DNA from: Candidatus Nealsoniibacteriota bacterium
GTDB lineage: Bacteria > Patescibacteriota > Minisyncoccia > Minisyncoccales > PWPS01
Length of the DNA: 43,866 bases
Reading direction: 5' to 3'
Assembly: GCA_003551435.1 (NCBI GenBank)
Contig: PUMQ01000015.1
Span: 1 to 43,866 of the forward strand
The position numbers and the translations under genes were made by a program. Shown in pieces: positions 9,374 to 17,582 of the stretch. The stretch's first letter is position 1, and the number at the start of each line of letters is the position of its first letter. The notes below the pieces were generated by a model that worked only from the letters and a program-made list of their open reading frames with translations, was not told the origin of the DNA and did no database searches.

Positions 9374-10195
9374 TTAAATTTCGCCTACGCTTCCGTCTTC
9401 AATCTCGTAAGAAGATACCTCTTGCTCTTCACCAAACACTCCGAAGAAGTTGTCATTGGGAAGAGGGATACCGGCTAGCTCTCTCTCTTCTTTGTCCCAA
9501 AAAGGACCGGGCTGGTGAAAGACGATTAAAATACAAGAGCCGGTGCTCGCAAAATAATTATTATCAATAATCATTCCCTTGTAAGCAAAGGAAGTGTCTC
9601 CCTGCTCAAGCATTCTTCTTTCTCTTTCCGTAATTTTGGCAAAGCCCATCCCTGACTCGTAATCAAGGCTTGTAGAATACCTTCCCGGGGTTACTCTGCT
9701 GGGAGATCCCCCAAAATTTCTTTCGGGATAAAGATAAGTGAATTCGCAAGGAGGAACATTGGCGAAGTATTCTTCGGGAACGTCCATTTCAGAGAACATA
9801 TCATCTTCCCAGAGGGAAGGAAGAGGAGTTAATCTTGTCAATTGAGGATTGATCGTGTTTAGTATTAAAAAAGTGGAAAGAAGGAGAACAAGCCCCAAAA
9901 CGGCGGAATATATTCTGCTTAAAGCTCTTTGTTTCTGCTTGGGGTTATCAAGAGAGGTCATCCACTCTACTCCGGCGATAACGACCATGATAAAAACTAG
10001 CAGTCCTCCTATTCCGATTCCCCACCCGTAAAGATAGGAGGCAAAGTCGTGAAATTCGGAGTCAGAACCAAGCGTTATTCCCGTCAGAGGAGAAGTGGGC
10101 CAGTTGACTTCCGTGGCAAAAGCATATCCTCCCGCAGAAACAAGAAAAGCAAGACAAAATAAAGAGAATAAAACTGTTTTTTGTTTTAGGCTCAT
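9374..10195 (-). CDS. TrbC/VirB2-like TM-pair protein
   Basis: Signal peptide, YLYGWGIGIGGLLVFIMVVIAGVEWMTSL and a second TM helix. Confidence 0.65.
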   Translation of the reverse strand: MSLKQKTVLFSLFCLAFLVSAGGYAFATEVNWPTSPLTGITLGSDSEFHDFASYLYGWGIGIGGLLVFIMVVIAGVEWMTSLDNPKQKQRALSRIYSAVLGLVLLLSTFLILNTINPQLTRLTPLPSLWEDDMFSEMDVPEEYFANVPPCEFTYLYPERNFGGSPSRVTPGRYSTSLDYESGMGFAKITERERRMLEQGDTSFAYKGMIIDNNYFASTGSCILIVFHQPGPFWDKEERELAGIPLPNDNFFGVFGEEQEVSSYEIEDGSVGEI

Positions 10196-10217
10196 AACTT
10201 ACCCCATTCTAGCATAT

Positions 10218-10892
10218 TTATTCTATTATTTGAACAGAGGAAATAATACGGTTAATTGTCGGGACTTCAAGGGGCATTTCTTTGTAAAAAGCGAGGAGCA
10301 GTGTGTAAAAGATATCATCCAAAAAAAACATCTTTCCCTCTATTTGGCCGGTGACCCCCTCTTGATATTCATGCGTAATTTGCACAGAGTATTCTTTGTC
10401 GTTGTTCTCTTCTTTTGTCGATATGTTGATTTTTTCTGCACCGTCTTCTTTGAGGAGTTTTTTGATTATCTCCACTGCCTTGTCTTTCTCTTCTTCTTTT
10501 ATTTTAAGAACCACCACTCCTGCAGGAGTGGTAATTTTTTGTGAAGAAGCGGCAAAAAGAGTTTCTACATTTTCTGCTTCTTCTTCTATGGATGTGTCCA
10601 GCACTTTCCAAGAGGAAGGGTATTCAAAACTTAATCTTCCCTCTATTTCTTTTAGGGTAAAATTAACCTCTTCTTCATTAAAAAAACCCGTTCCTTCTAT
10701 AATTTTTGAGAGACCCTCTTCGGAAAACAAATTTTCAAGAGAGGGGATGTCGCTTTCTTCAAAAGAAGGAACAGAAAGAGAAATATTAGAAAAATCGAGA
10801 TTTCTCATCTGAAAAAAAGAAACAAGGAATAAAAGAGCAATCATGGCGATGCTTATATAAAGTGTTTTCTTGTCTTCTTTTTTGATTTCCAT
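10218..10892 (-). CDS. Membrane-anchored PsbP-like hypothetical protein
   Basis: N-terminal TM; GRLSFEYPSSWKVLD... fold-like pattern. Confidence 0.5.
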   Translation of the reverse strand: MEIKKEDKKTLYISIAMIALLFLVSFFQMRNLDFSNISLSVPSFEESDIPSLENLFSEEGLSKIIEGTGFFNEEEVNFTLKEIEGRLSFEYPSSWKVLDTSIEEEAENVETLFAASSQKITTPAGVVVLKIKEEEKDKAVEIIKKLLKEDGAEKINISTKEENNDKEYSVQITHEYQEGVTGQIEGKMFFLDDIFYTLLLAFYKEMPLEVPTINRIISSVQIIE

Positions 10893-10909
10893 AAATATTG
10901 ATCTATAAC

Positions 10910-10950
10910 TACCTTATCAACGGCCATTGGTCATGAGCCATTGGTCAAAT
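10910..10950 (-). repeat. Composite heptamer intergenic element, copy 2 (short, degenerate)
   Basis: Minus strand: TTGACCAATGGCTCATGACCAATGGCCGTTGATAAGG. Confidence 0.55.
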
Positions 10951-11776
10951 TTATCCACTCTTCCACACTTAAAGTTTCGGCTCTTCTTTGCGGATTGATA
11001 GATAGTTCTTTCATTCTATCTAGAACCGCTTGTGAACTTAATCTTATGTCTTTATCAGCTGTCTTGTCAAGCAAAGAAAGGTTTTTCCCAACCTGCTTTC
11101 TTGGGTGAGCAAATCCAGTTTTAACTATTTTAAAAAACCTTTCTCTGAATTTTTTGTTTTTTCGTTGATAATTAAGAACGATTCTCATTACAGCACTCTC
11201 CACACCGGGAGGAGGAAAGAAAGAGTTTTTAGAAACAAAAGAAACAATTTCCGGGACGCCGTAAAACTGTACCGAGACGGCAAGAAGGTTCATGTTTGGG
11301 GGTTTGGCAATTATTCTTTCTGCTACTTCTCTTTGGATTGTTAAAACAAGCTCTGCCGGAGGAGTGTCTTCTTCTAAAAATTTTCTAATAATGGGAGAGG
11401 TTATGTAATAGGGGACGTTTCCCACTATTTTGTATTTACATCTTCCGAGGTGGAACCTCGGAGAATAAGAGAGGATATCTTTATTTACTATTTTTACGTT
11501 AGAACGTTTTTTAAGGACTTCTTGTAAAATGGGAATGAGTTTTTTATCTTTTTCTATGGCGATTATTTTTTTTGCTCTCTTTGAGAGCTCTGTGGTTAGT
11601 GTTCCCGCTCCGGCGCCTATTTCAATAACGGTGTCTTTTTCCGACAGACTGGCGATACTGGTTATCTTCTCCAAAATTTTTTTGTCCACAAGAAAGTTTT
11701 GTCCCCACGACTTTCGGGGAATAAAATCATGCTTTAGAAAAACATTTTTCAGTGTTTTTACGTCTGTTAGATCCAT
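10931..11776 (-). CDS. rsmA: 16S rRNA (adenine1518/1519-N6)-dimethyltransferase RsmA/KsgA
   Basis: SWGQNFLVDKKILEKI, VIEIGAGAGTLT, NVPYYITSPI. Confidence 0.93.
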   Translation of the reverse strand: MDLTDVKTLKNVFLKHDFIPRKSWGQNFLVDKKILEKITSIASLSEKDTVIEIGAGAGTLTTELSKRAKKIIAIEKDKKLIPILQEVLKKRSNVKIVNKDILSYSPRFHLGRCKYKIVGNVPYYITSPIIRKFLEEDTPPAELVLTIQREVAERIIAKPPNMNLLAVSVQFYGVPEIVSFVSKNSFFPPPGVESAVMRIVLNYQRKNKKFRERFFKIVKTGFAHPRKQVGKNLSLLDKTADKDIRLSSQAVLDRMKELSINPQRRAETLSVEEWINLTNGS

Positions 11777-11782
11777 AACTTA

Positions 11783-11791
11783 ATTCTAGCA
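11783..11791 (-). promoter_or_regulatory. Extended -10 (TGCTAGAAT), leaderless configuration for rsmA
   Basis: TGCTAGAAT, then 6 nt, then ATG at 11776. Confidence 0.5.
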
Positions 11792-11792
11792 T

Positions 11793-11823
11793 AAAAATTA
11801 AAAAATCCTCCAAATGAGGAGGG
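11793..11823 (-). terminator. Rho-independent terminator after the DsbA-like gene
   Basis: Minus strand CCTCC-TCATTT-GGAGG followed by ATTTTTTAATTTTT. Confidence 0.6.
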
Positions 11824-11849
11824 ATTGAGGCAAAAGCGGTTTGATTCTT

Positions 11850-12542
11850 TCAGAAAGAGGGCAGAATAAGGTTCTTGGCATCTGTAATAGGAAGGCGGTT
11901 GCCGTCTAAGAAAAATTCCGGAGCGTTTAGAATGCCGAAAGAAAGGGCGGATTCAAGATTTTTCTCTATTTTTTCGCTGTGTCTTGTCAACTCAAGGCAC
12001 TGGTGAAACTCTTCCGGATCTAACCCCAAAGCATCAATTATTTCGGTCGGGCCCATAGAACCTGTCTCAGGCCAGCCTTCAAAAGCAAGGGAGGCGTATT
12101 CCCAAAATCTTCCTTGTTCTCCCGCACACTCTCCTTTCACAGCCAAAAGCATATCTTCTTCACTTTCGGGGAAGTGGCGCCAAACTATTCTGATGCTTCC
12201 CCGGGTAACGTAGCCCGAAAGTATGTCTTGGAAGATTTTGCCGCAGGACAGACAATTAAAGTTTGCGAAAAAAACAAGAGTGCGAGGGGCGTGGAAAGAG
12301 CCCAGCACATGGTCGCCGTCTCTTATTTGCAGTATTTCTTGGGCATCCGTGTCAGGATCTTCTTCTGCAGGATCTCCTTCTAACACAGGCTCGTCTGTTG
12401 CTTGAGGAGGATCGGCCAGTTGGGCGGTTAGGGACGTTTCCATCATCTCCTGGCCCGTCGAGAAGAGAATAGAAACAGCTATTACTGCGCAGAAAACAAC
12501 GATAAGTGAAAAAGGATTTTTTTCTTCTCTTTTTTTATTCAT
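11850..12542 (-). CDS. DsbA-like thioredoxin-fold protein
   Basis: Start moved to MNKKREEKN; VFFANFNCLSCGKIFQDIL, VWRHFPESEEDM, EFFLDG. Confidence 0.75.
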   Translation of the reverse strand: MNKKREEKNPFSLIVVFCAVIAVSILFSTGQEMMETSLTAQLADPPQATDEPVLEGDPAEEDPDTDAQEILQIRDGDHVLGSFHAPRTLVFFANFNCLSCGKIFQDILSGYVTRGSIRIVWRHFPESEEDMLLAVKGECAGEQGRFWEYASLAFEGWPETGSMGPTEIIDALGLDPEEFHQCLELTRHSEKIEKNLESALSFGILNAPEFFLDGNRLPITDAKNLILPSF

Positions 12543-12568
12543 TTTTATATAAGTAGTGGCAGCGGCTT

Positions 12569-14257
12569 TTATAATCCTAATCGCGCCTTGACAGCATCCC
12601 ACCGGGTGTCAATCGATTTTCCTTGGCTTATTAAGTCTTCACAATGCTCGGCAAAAAGAGCGATATTCTCTTCTACGAGAGAGCTGTCATAAACGCTTTC
12701 TCTGGCCAGATCAAACTCTTCTAGTGCTCTCCGGCAGTGGCGTTGATACATCAAATAAATTCCTTTTTTAAAGTGATAGTAGTAATCTCCCGGGGGGAAG
12801 CGGAAAGAAACATCTTCAAATTCTTTTACCAAATCTATTGGTATGGCGTACAGAGAACCATCTCCGGTTTTCCGAGCGGGGACAGAGCTTGTTATACCGA
12901 TTACTTCTCCCTTTTTGTTTAATACGGGGCTGCCGCTGAACTCTGGTGTTGTTTCCAGATTGGCCTCAATAAGGTTGAATGTTTGGTCGCGGCTCTCTCT
13001 AAGAGCAATTATGTTTCCTGAAAAAAAAGAAGGACTGAAATAATCCAAAGCTACCCTTGTATCCGGAGCGGCGCGATGGGGAACAAACTTTTTATCTGTC
13101 TCTTTGCCCGAAAAGCTGAAAGTGTAAGCGGCGTCTCCCGGTCCCGTTTCTCCGGAATCTCCAAGAGGAACTGCCGGCAGGCGGTCCGGCTGCACCTTTA
13201 CTATAGCAATATCTTTTTGGTCGTAACTAAAGCTCTCATTTGCCGATACTACTTCAAAATCAAAGCTTTCTTCCATTGCCTCGGCCAATTCTGTCTTATC
13301 CGAAGCGGGATTAAAAACCACCGTCTTTTCTTCAACATCAAGAGATACTCCGCGAAAAAGAGTCTCCCTGTTTTCTTTTCTTCTTTCCATGTCTTCCGTG
13401 CTTCCCGATTTTTCTTCAAGGTCTTTCATTACTTCCAGGAAGGCTTTCATTCTTTCTTGGTCTCCGGTCATTTCTAGCTCGAAAAATTTCTCAGCAAGCT
13501 GATATGTTAGCAAGTGGGAAAAAATTTCTTCTCTTAAAGCCGCGGTGGTGGCTGTATGGGCGCTGGTTAGAATAAAGCCGTCCGGGTCTATAACAAAGCC
13601 CGCGCCTTCCCAATAAATACCGTGCAAGGGGATTGTCGCCGGTTCTTCAACAGGGTTTTGTTTGATTTTGAAAGTATCGAAATCTATAGTAAAAGAAGGC
13701 ACAGTGGCTTCCCCGTCCAAAGTATAACCGATTTTTACAACCGCCGGCTCGCTGATTTCAGCGATCTCCGCAGGTTTTAATTCAAATTTTGCCAGCTCTT
13801 CGCTAGATATCTCCGCAACCAAAGGAGCTCTCAAGAAGAAAAAAAGAAAAGTGGCGGCAAAAAAAAGCACCGCAAGGGCAGTTATGGGGAAAACTAGCTT
13901 TTTGCCTTTTTCCGGATTAAAAAGAGATGTTTTGCTTTTTTGTACAGTACTAGAGTCCGAGCCGGTATTTAAAAAAGGAGAAGATTCGGCCTCTGAAGGA
14001 GGAAACGGAGAAGAAGGGTGAGTATCGAAAGACTTTTTTTCAAAAGAAGAGGAGCTTTGTTCCGGAGCGTTCTGTTTTATTATTTCTTCCAGAATATGAG
14101 TAGCGGTAGCGCCCCTCTCTTCGGCTTTCTTGAAGAACATCTCCTTTTCCGGGTTTTGTTTTTTGACCTCTGCCAGAATGGATTCATCGCTCACGTTTTT
14201 CTCTCTCGCTTTTCGGATTGACTCTGTTATTTTTGCCGCTTTATTTTCCGTGGACAT
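12569..14257 (-). CDS. Membrane-anchored HtrA/trypsin-like serine protease with N-terminal KAREK module
   Basis: Start moved to MSTENK; FILTSAHT (His), KDIAIVKV (Asp), TTPEFSGSPVLNKKGEVIGITS (Ser); one TM. Confidence 0.75.
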   Translation of the reverse strand: MSTENKAAKITESIRKAREKNVSDESILAEVKKQNPEKEMFFKKAEERGATATHILEEIIKQNAPEQSSSSFEKKSFDTHPSSPFPPSEAESSPFLNTGSDSSTVQKSKTSLFNPEKGKKLVFPITALAVLFFAATFLFFFLRAPLVAEISSEELAKFELKPAEIAEISEPAVVKIGYTLDGEATVPSFTIDFDTFKIKQNPVEEPATIPLHGIYWEGAGFVIDPDGFILTSAHTATTAALREEIFSHLLTYQLAEKFFELEMTGDQERMKAFLEVMKDLEEKSGSTEDMERRKENRETLFRGVSLDVEEKTVVFNPASDKTELAEAMEESFDFEVVSANESFSYDQKDIAIVKVQPDRLPAVPLGDSGETGPGDAAYTFSFSGKETDKKFVPHRAAPDTRVALDYFSPSFFSGNIIALRESRDQTFNLIEANLETTPEFSGSPVLNKKGEVIGITSSVPARKTGDGSLYAIPIDLVKEFEDVSFRFPPGDYYYHFKKGIYLMYQRHCRRALEEFDLARESVYDSSLVEENIALFAEHCEDLISQGKSIDTRWDAVKARLGL

Positions 14258-14358
14258 TGTGGTAAATCCTACTTTATTAGGTAGATATTTTTTAAATTTA
14301 TCACAAGAAAGAGAGAAAAGCAATTAATTTTTTAAATGGGCAAAAAAGGCTAAAAATA

Positions 14359-14387
14359 TTGACTTTTGGTCTTTTTGCTAGTACTAT
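14359..14387 (+). promoter_or_regulatory. Sigma70-like promoter upstream of LysM-M23 gene
   Basis: TTGACT-17-TACTAT. Confidence 0.65.
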
Positions 14388-14433
14388 TACCGTACGGTCA
14401 TTACAGATTTAGAAACCCTTTTTAGTTCCCTTT

Positions 14434-15519
14434 TTGGCGGACGGAAGGAAAGATATTCATATACCGATAAAAAAAGATTTTCCGGAACGTTGGCGGAAGT
14501 GGAAAAGCGGTAGAGAAAACAAAAAAGAAGGAAGCCTCCTTCTTCTTTTTGTTGCCTTTTGCATTGTGGCCTCGGTCTATTTTACGCTTACAAAGACAGA
14601 TTCGCCAAAAAAGGAAGAAAAAGAAGTAAAGATTGGTTTAAACGGAAGCTTGTTTCTCGCTTGCACGGAAAATACGGTTGTCGGAACAGGGAATATTGTT
14701 TTTGCAAACGGCAACTCACTTCTTGCTGAATCTTCCCCCTATTTTGCGGACGTTCAGGTTTTAGGAGCGCGAGGAATTGAAAGAAGAGAGAACATAATCG
14801 CCTACCGGGTGAAGAAAGGAGACACTCTCTCTTCTATAGCGGATGATTTTAATATCAGCACCGATACCATTAAGTGGGCAAACAGCATTAAGCAAAGAGA
14901 GGTCAGGGAAGGGGACGAGCTTCTTATTCTTCCGGTAACGGGGGTATTGTATTATGTAAGAAGAGGAGACACCCCAGGACAGATCGCCGAGAGGCACAAA
15001 GCGGATCTTAAAGACATCATGTCTTTTAACAACATTAAAAGTGAAACAGAAATCAGGCCCGGAGATCAGATTATTATTCCAAACGGTATAAAGCCGCCCG
15101 AACCTGCTCCTCCCCAGAGAATATCTCCCGGACGTTCTTATGCGGGATTTGTTCCGGTGACTCGCGGTACGGTAACCCAGACGGTTCACGCTCCCGGCCA
15201 TGCCAATGCCGTTGATATAGCCAATGCTTGCGGAACTCCTATTTATGCTACCGCCGCGGGAACGGTTGAAAGGACCGGCTATGACGGAATGGCCGGATAC
15301 TTTATAGTAATAAATCACGGAAGCGTTAGAGCACTCTACGCTCACCTGGGAAGAGGAGGAGTGTATGTTTCTCCGGGACAAAGGGTGTCCGCCGGACAGC
15401 AGATAGGTCTTATGGGGAACACGGGGTATACACTGGGAGCGACCGGGTGTCACCTTCACTTTGAAGCAATCGGAGGAAGGAATCCGTTCTCTCACCTGAG
15501 AAGAGGAGACCCGATGTAA
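14434..15519 (+). CDS. LysM-LysM-M23 peptidoglycan endopeptidase, TM-anchored (TTG start in the ORF track)
   Basis: YRVKKGDTLSSIADDFNISTDTIKWAN (LysM), second LysM, HANAVDIANACGTPIYATAAG and GCHLHFEA (M23). Confidence 0.9.
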   Translation: MADGRKDIHIPIKKDFPERWRKWKSGRENKKEGSLLLLFVAFCIVASVYFTLTKTDSPKKEEKEVKIGLNGSLFLACTENTVVGTGNIVFANGNSLLAESSPYFADVQVLGARGIERRENIIAYRVKKGDTLSSIADDFNISTDTIKWANSIKQREVREGDELLILPVTGVLYYVRRGDTPGQIAERHKADLKDIMSFNNIKSETEIRPGDQIIIPNGIKPPEPAPPQRISPGRSYAGFVPVTRGTVTQTVHAPGHANAVDIANACGTPIYATAAGTVERTGYDGMAGYFIVINHGSVRALYAHLGRGGVYVSPGQRVSAGQQIGLMGNTGYTLGATGCHLHFEAIGGRNPFSHLRRGDPM

Positions 15520-15541
15520 AAGGACAAGGGAAAGGAATAAT

Positions 15542-15571
15542 AAAAACGCAAGGAGTGACTTGCGCTTTTTA
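15542..15571. terminator. Bidirectional terminator between convergent genes
   Basis: AAAAA-CGCAAG-GAGTGA-CTTGCG-CTTTTT. Confidence 0.65.
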
Positions 15572-15588
15572 TTGCCAATAAGAATTTC

Positions 15589-15942
15589 TTATACGCAGTT
15601 TTTGCACTTTTTTGTCTCGGGTGTAATCAGCAGTTTTTTGTGGGATATCTCTTTGCCGCATTTTTCACACTTCCCGTAGGTGCCTTTTTTTATTTTCTCC
15701 AAGGCGTCATTAATGTTCTTGAGCTTTATTTCCAAAGCGTGCTCTACGGGTAAAAGGGTAGAGTATTCTTCTACTTCGTCTGCTTTTTCTTCCATATTAC
15801 TTCCCTCCACTTTGGGAAAAACCGTTTCCCAATCTCCTTCGGGAACGTTGTCTTTTTTGGCAAAACTGCCAAGCGCCTTTTCCAAAGAAGCTTTGTTTTC
15901 TTCCAGTTTCTTTTTTAATTCTTCAATTTGTTTCTTATTCAT
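15589..15942 (-). CDS. TraR/DksA-type zinc finger protein
   Basis: YGKCEKCGKEISHKKLLITPETKKCKNC at the C-terminus after a coiled coil. Confidence 0.8.
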   Translation of the reverse strand: MNKKQIEELKKKLEENKASLEKALGSFAKKDNVPEGDWETVFPKVEGSNMEEKADEVEEYSTLLPVEHALEIKLKNINDALEKIKKGTYGKCEKCGKEISHKKLLITPETKKCKNCV

Positions 15943-15947
15943 TTGTT

Positions 15948-16946
15948 TTATTTTACAAGTTCGTAATATCTGTCTATAAGTGTTTGGATGGCTTGCAGAG
16001 AGGTGGCAAAAATCAAACGGTCGTCGGTTATTGTGTAATAGAGACCGATATTTCTTTCTCCCTCGCGATAACGGATAGAAACGGGCCTTGGCATATCTCC
16101 TTGGTAAGAGGTGCTTAAAAGGTCATCTTCGGTCACCGGAATTTCCACGTCAAAAAAGGAAAAAAGGCTGCGGAACGACTTTTCAATTTCTTTTTCCCAA
16201 GTAAGGCGCATGATGGTTTCTACGTCTTCGCGGTTTTCTCTGTCAAAAGGAACGACAAATCCGAGACGGCTTTCTGCTTCTCCCGTATAAACATAAAGGT
16301 CAAAATCCTTATTTATTTTTTCAAAAAGGCGCTCCGGGTAATCAACTCCAAAAACGCCAAAAAAATCTTCAAGGTCGGTAATCCTGGGTGTTCTTACCTC
16401 CTCTCTTTGGTCTTCCGCAATAATTCTTATAATCTCTCCTTCTCTCTCCTCACGGAGAATTCTTCTAAGATGGAGAAGGTATTCTTCGTCGACCGTAATG
16501 GCAAATCTTTGAATATCATCTATTTCCGGGAAAAGCTTTATTAGAGGATAATTTATATCAGGGATGCGTGTTTCCCGAACAATTACCTGAGGGCTTATCG
16601 GTTCCAGTCTGGGAACAAAAAAAGCGCGGTAAAGGACGGTAAAAGAGAAAGCGGCAATAGCCGACAAGCCGATAGTAACAAAAACCCGCATCCAAATTTT
16701 GGACTCTTCAGTCGGTTTTTCAGGAAGACGATTCTTAAAAGATTCTGGCGGTTCTACATCGGGAACTTCCTTTTTTTTGTCTTGCTTTATGGTTTCGTTA
16801 AGGATATCGGTGGAAGACATTCCTCTTTCTTGCGCTTTTAAAAAAGCGGCCTCCTTGTCGGGGTTTTGTTTTTTTATTGCTTCCAGTATTTCTTCGTCGG
16901 TCAGCCCCTGTTCTCTTGCTTTATTGATGGCATCGGCGATGTTCAT
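15948..16946 (-). CDS. Single-TM protein with N-terminal KAREQ module
   Basis: Start moved to MNIADAINKAREQGLTDEEILEAIKKQNPDKEAAF; TM then extracytoplasmic domain. Confidence 0.7.
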   Translation of the reverse strand: MNIADAINKAREQGLTDEEILEAIKKQNPDKEAAFLKAQERGMSSTDILNETIKQDKKKEVPDVEPPESFKNRLPEKPTEESKIWMRVFVTIGLSAIAAFSFTVLYRAFFVPRLEPISPQVIVRETRIPDINYPLIKLFPEIDDIQRFAITVDEEYLLHLRRILREEREGEIIRIIAEDQREEVRTPRITDLEDFFGVFGVDYPERLFEKINKDFDLYVYTGEAESRLGFVVPFDRENREDVETIMRLTWEKEIEKSFRSLFSFFDVEIPVTEDDLLSTSYQGDMPRPVSIRYREGERNIGLYYTITDDRLIFATSLQAIQTLIDRYYELVK

Positions 16947-16950
16947 GGTT

Positions 16951-17562
16951 TTATAAAAAAGTAAAGAGGAAAAAAGCGGCGGCGGCAAGGACAAGAATTC
17001 CCGCGCCTATTATAATTATTTTTGAAAAATTTGTTTTGACGGGCTCTTCGGTGTTTGTCATTTCTTTACCGCTATTTTCTTCGGCTTTGTCCGGAGAAAA
17101 GCTTTCTGTGGAAAAGAAACCTTCTCCTCCCACGTCTTCTCCTTTCTCTTTTGCCTCTATTCTTTTTAAAAACTGCTGTCTCATTTCTTCTTCTTTTTCT
17201 TGGGTTTCCTTGGTAAGGAGTGTTTTTCCCTCGGAGGATTTTTCACTTTTTCCTTTTAAAAAAGAAGGTTTTTTCTGGGGCGGTTTGCTTTCTTCTTCCG
17301 GGGAAGGGGGCGCTTTCTTAAAAGGAGAAGGTTCTTTTACCGGGGAAGGGGGCTGGCTAGGAGAAGAAGCAGGGGATTGCTTTTCTTTTTGAGGAGTGTT
17401 TTGCTTTATTATCTCGTCTAAAATTTTTGTCGGATCGGCGCCTCTTTCCTGTGCTTTCTTGAAAAAAGTTTCTTTTTCCGGATTTTGTTTTCTTATTTCC
17501 TGTAAAATCTCCGCATCGCTCACGCCTTTTTCTCTTGCTTTTTTTATGGATTCTACAACCAT
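16951..17562 (-). CDS. Tail-anchored protein with N-terminal KAREK module and Pro/Glu-rich linker
   Basis: MVVESIKKAREKGVSDAEILQEIRKQNPEKETFF...; C-terminal TM FSKIIIIGAGILVLAAAAFFLFTFL. Confidence 0.7.
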   Translation of the reverse strand: MVVESIKKAREKGVSDAEILQEIRKQNPEKETFFKKAQERGADPTKILDEIIKQNTPQKEKQSPASSPSQPPSPVKEPSPFKKAPPSPEEESKPPQKKPSFLKGKSEKSSEGKTLLTKETQEKEEEMRQQFLKRIEAKEKGEDVGGEGFFSTESFSPDKAEENSGKEMTNTEEPVKTNFSKIIIIGAGILVLAAAAFFLFTFL

Positions 17563-17582
17563 TTTTATTTGCGGGTTGGTTA

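Noticed and set aside
12543-12602. Extended N-terminus of the DsbA-like ORF (MGCCQGAIRIIKAAATTYIK)
   Set aside because: It overlaps the end of the upstream protease gene; MNKKREEKNPFSLIVVF is a normal TM start.
14761-15495. 244-aa minus-strand ORF
   Set aside because: Fully antisense to the LysM-M23 gene, which has strong domain motifs.
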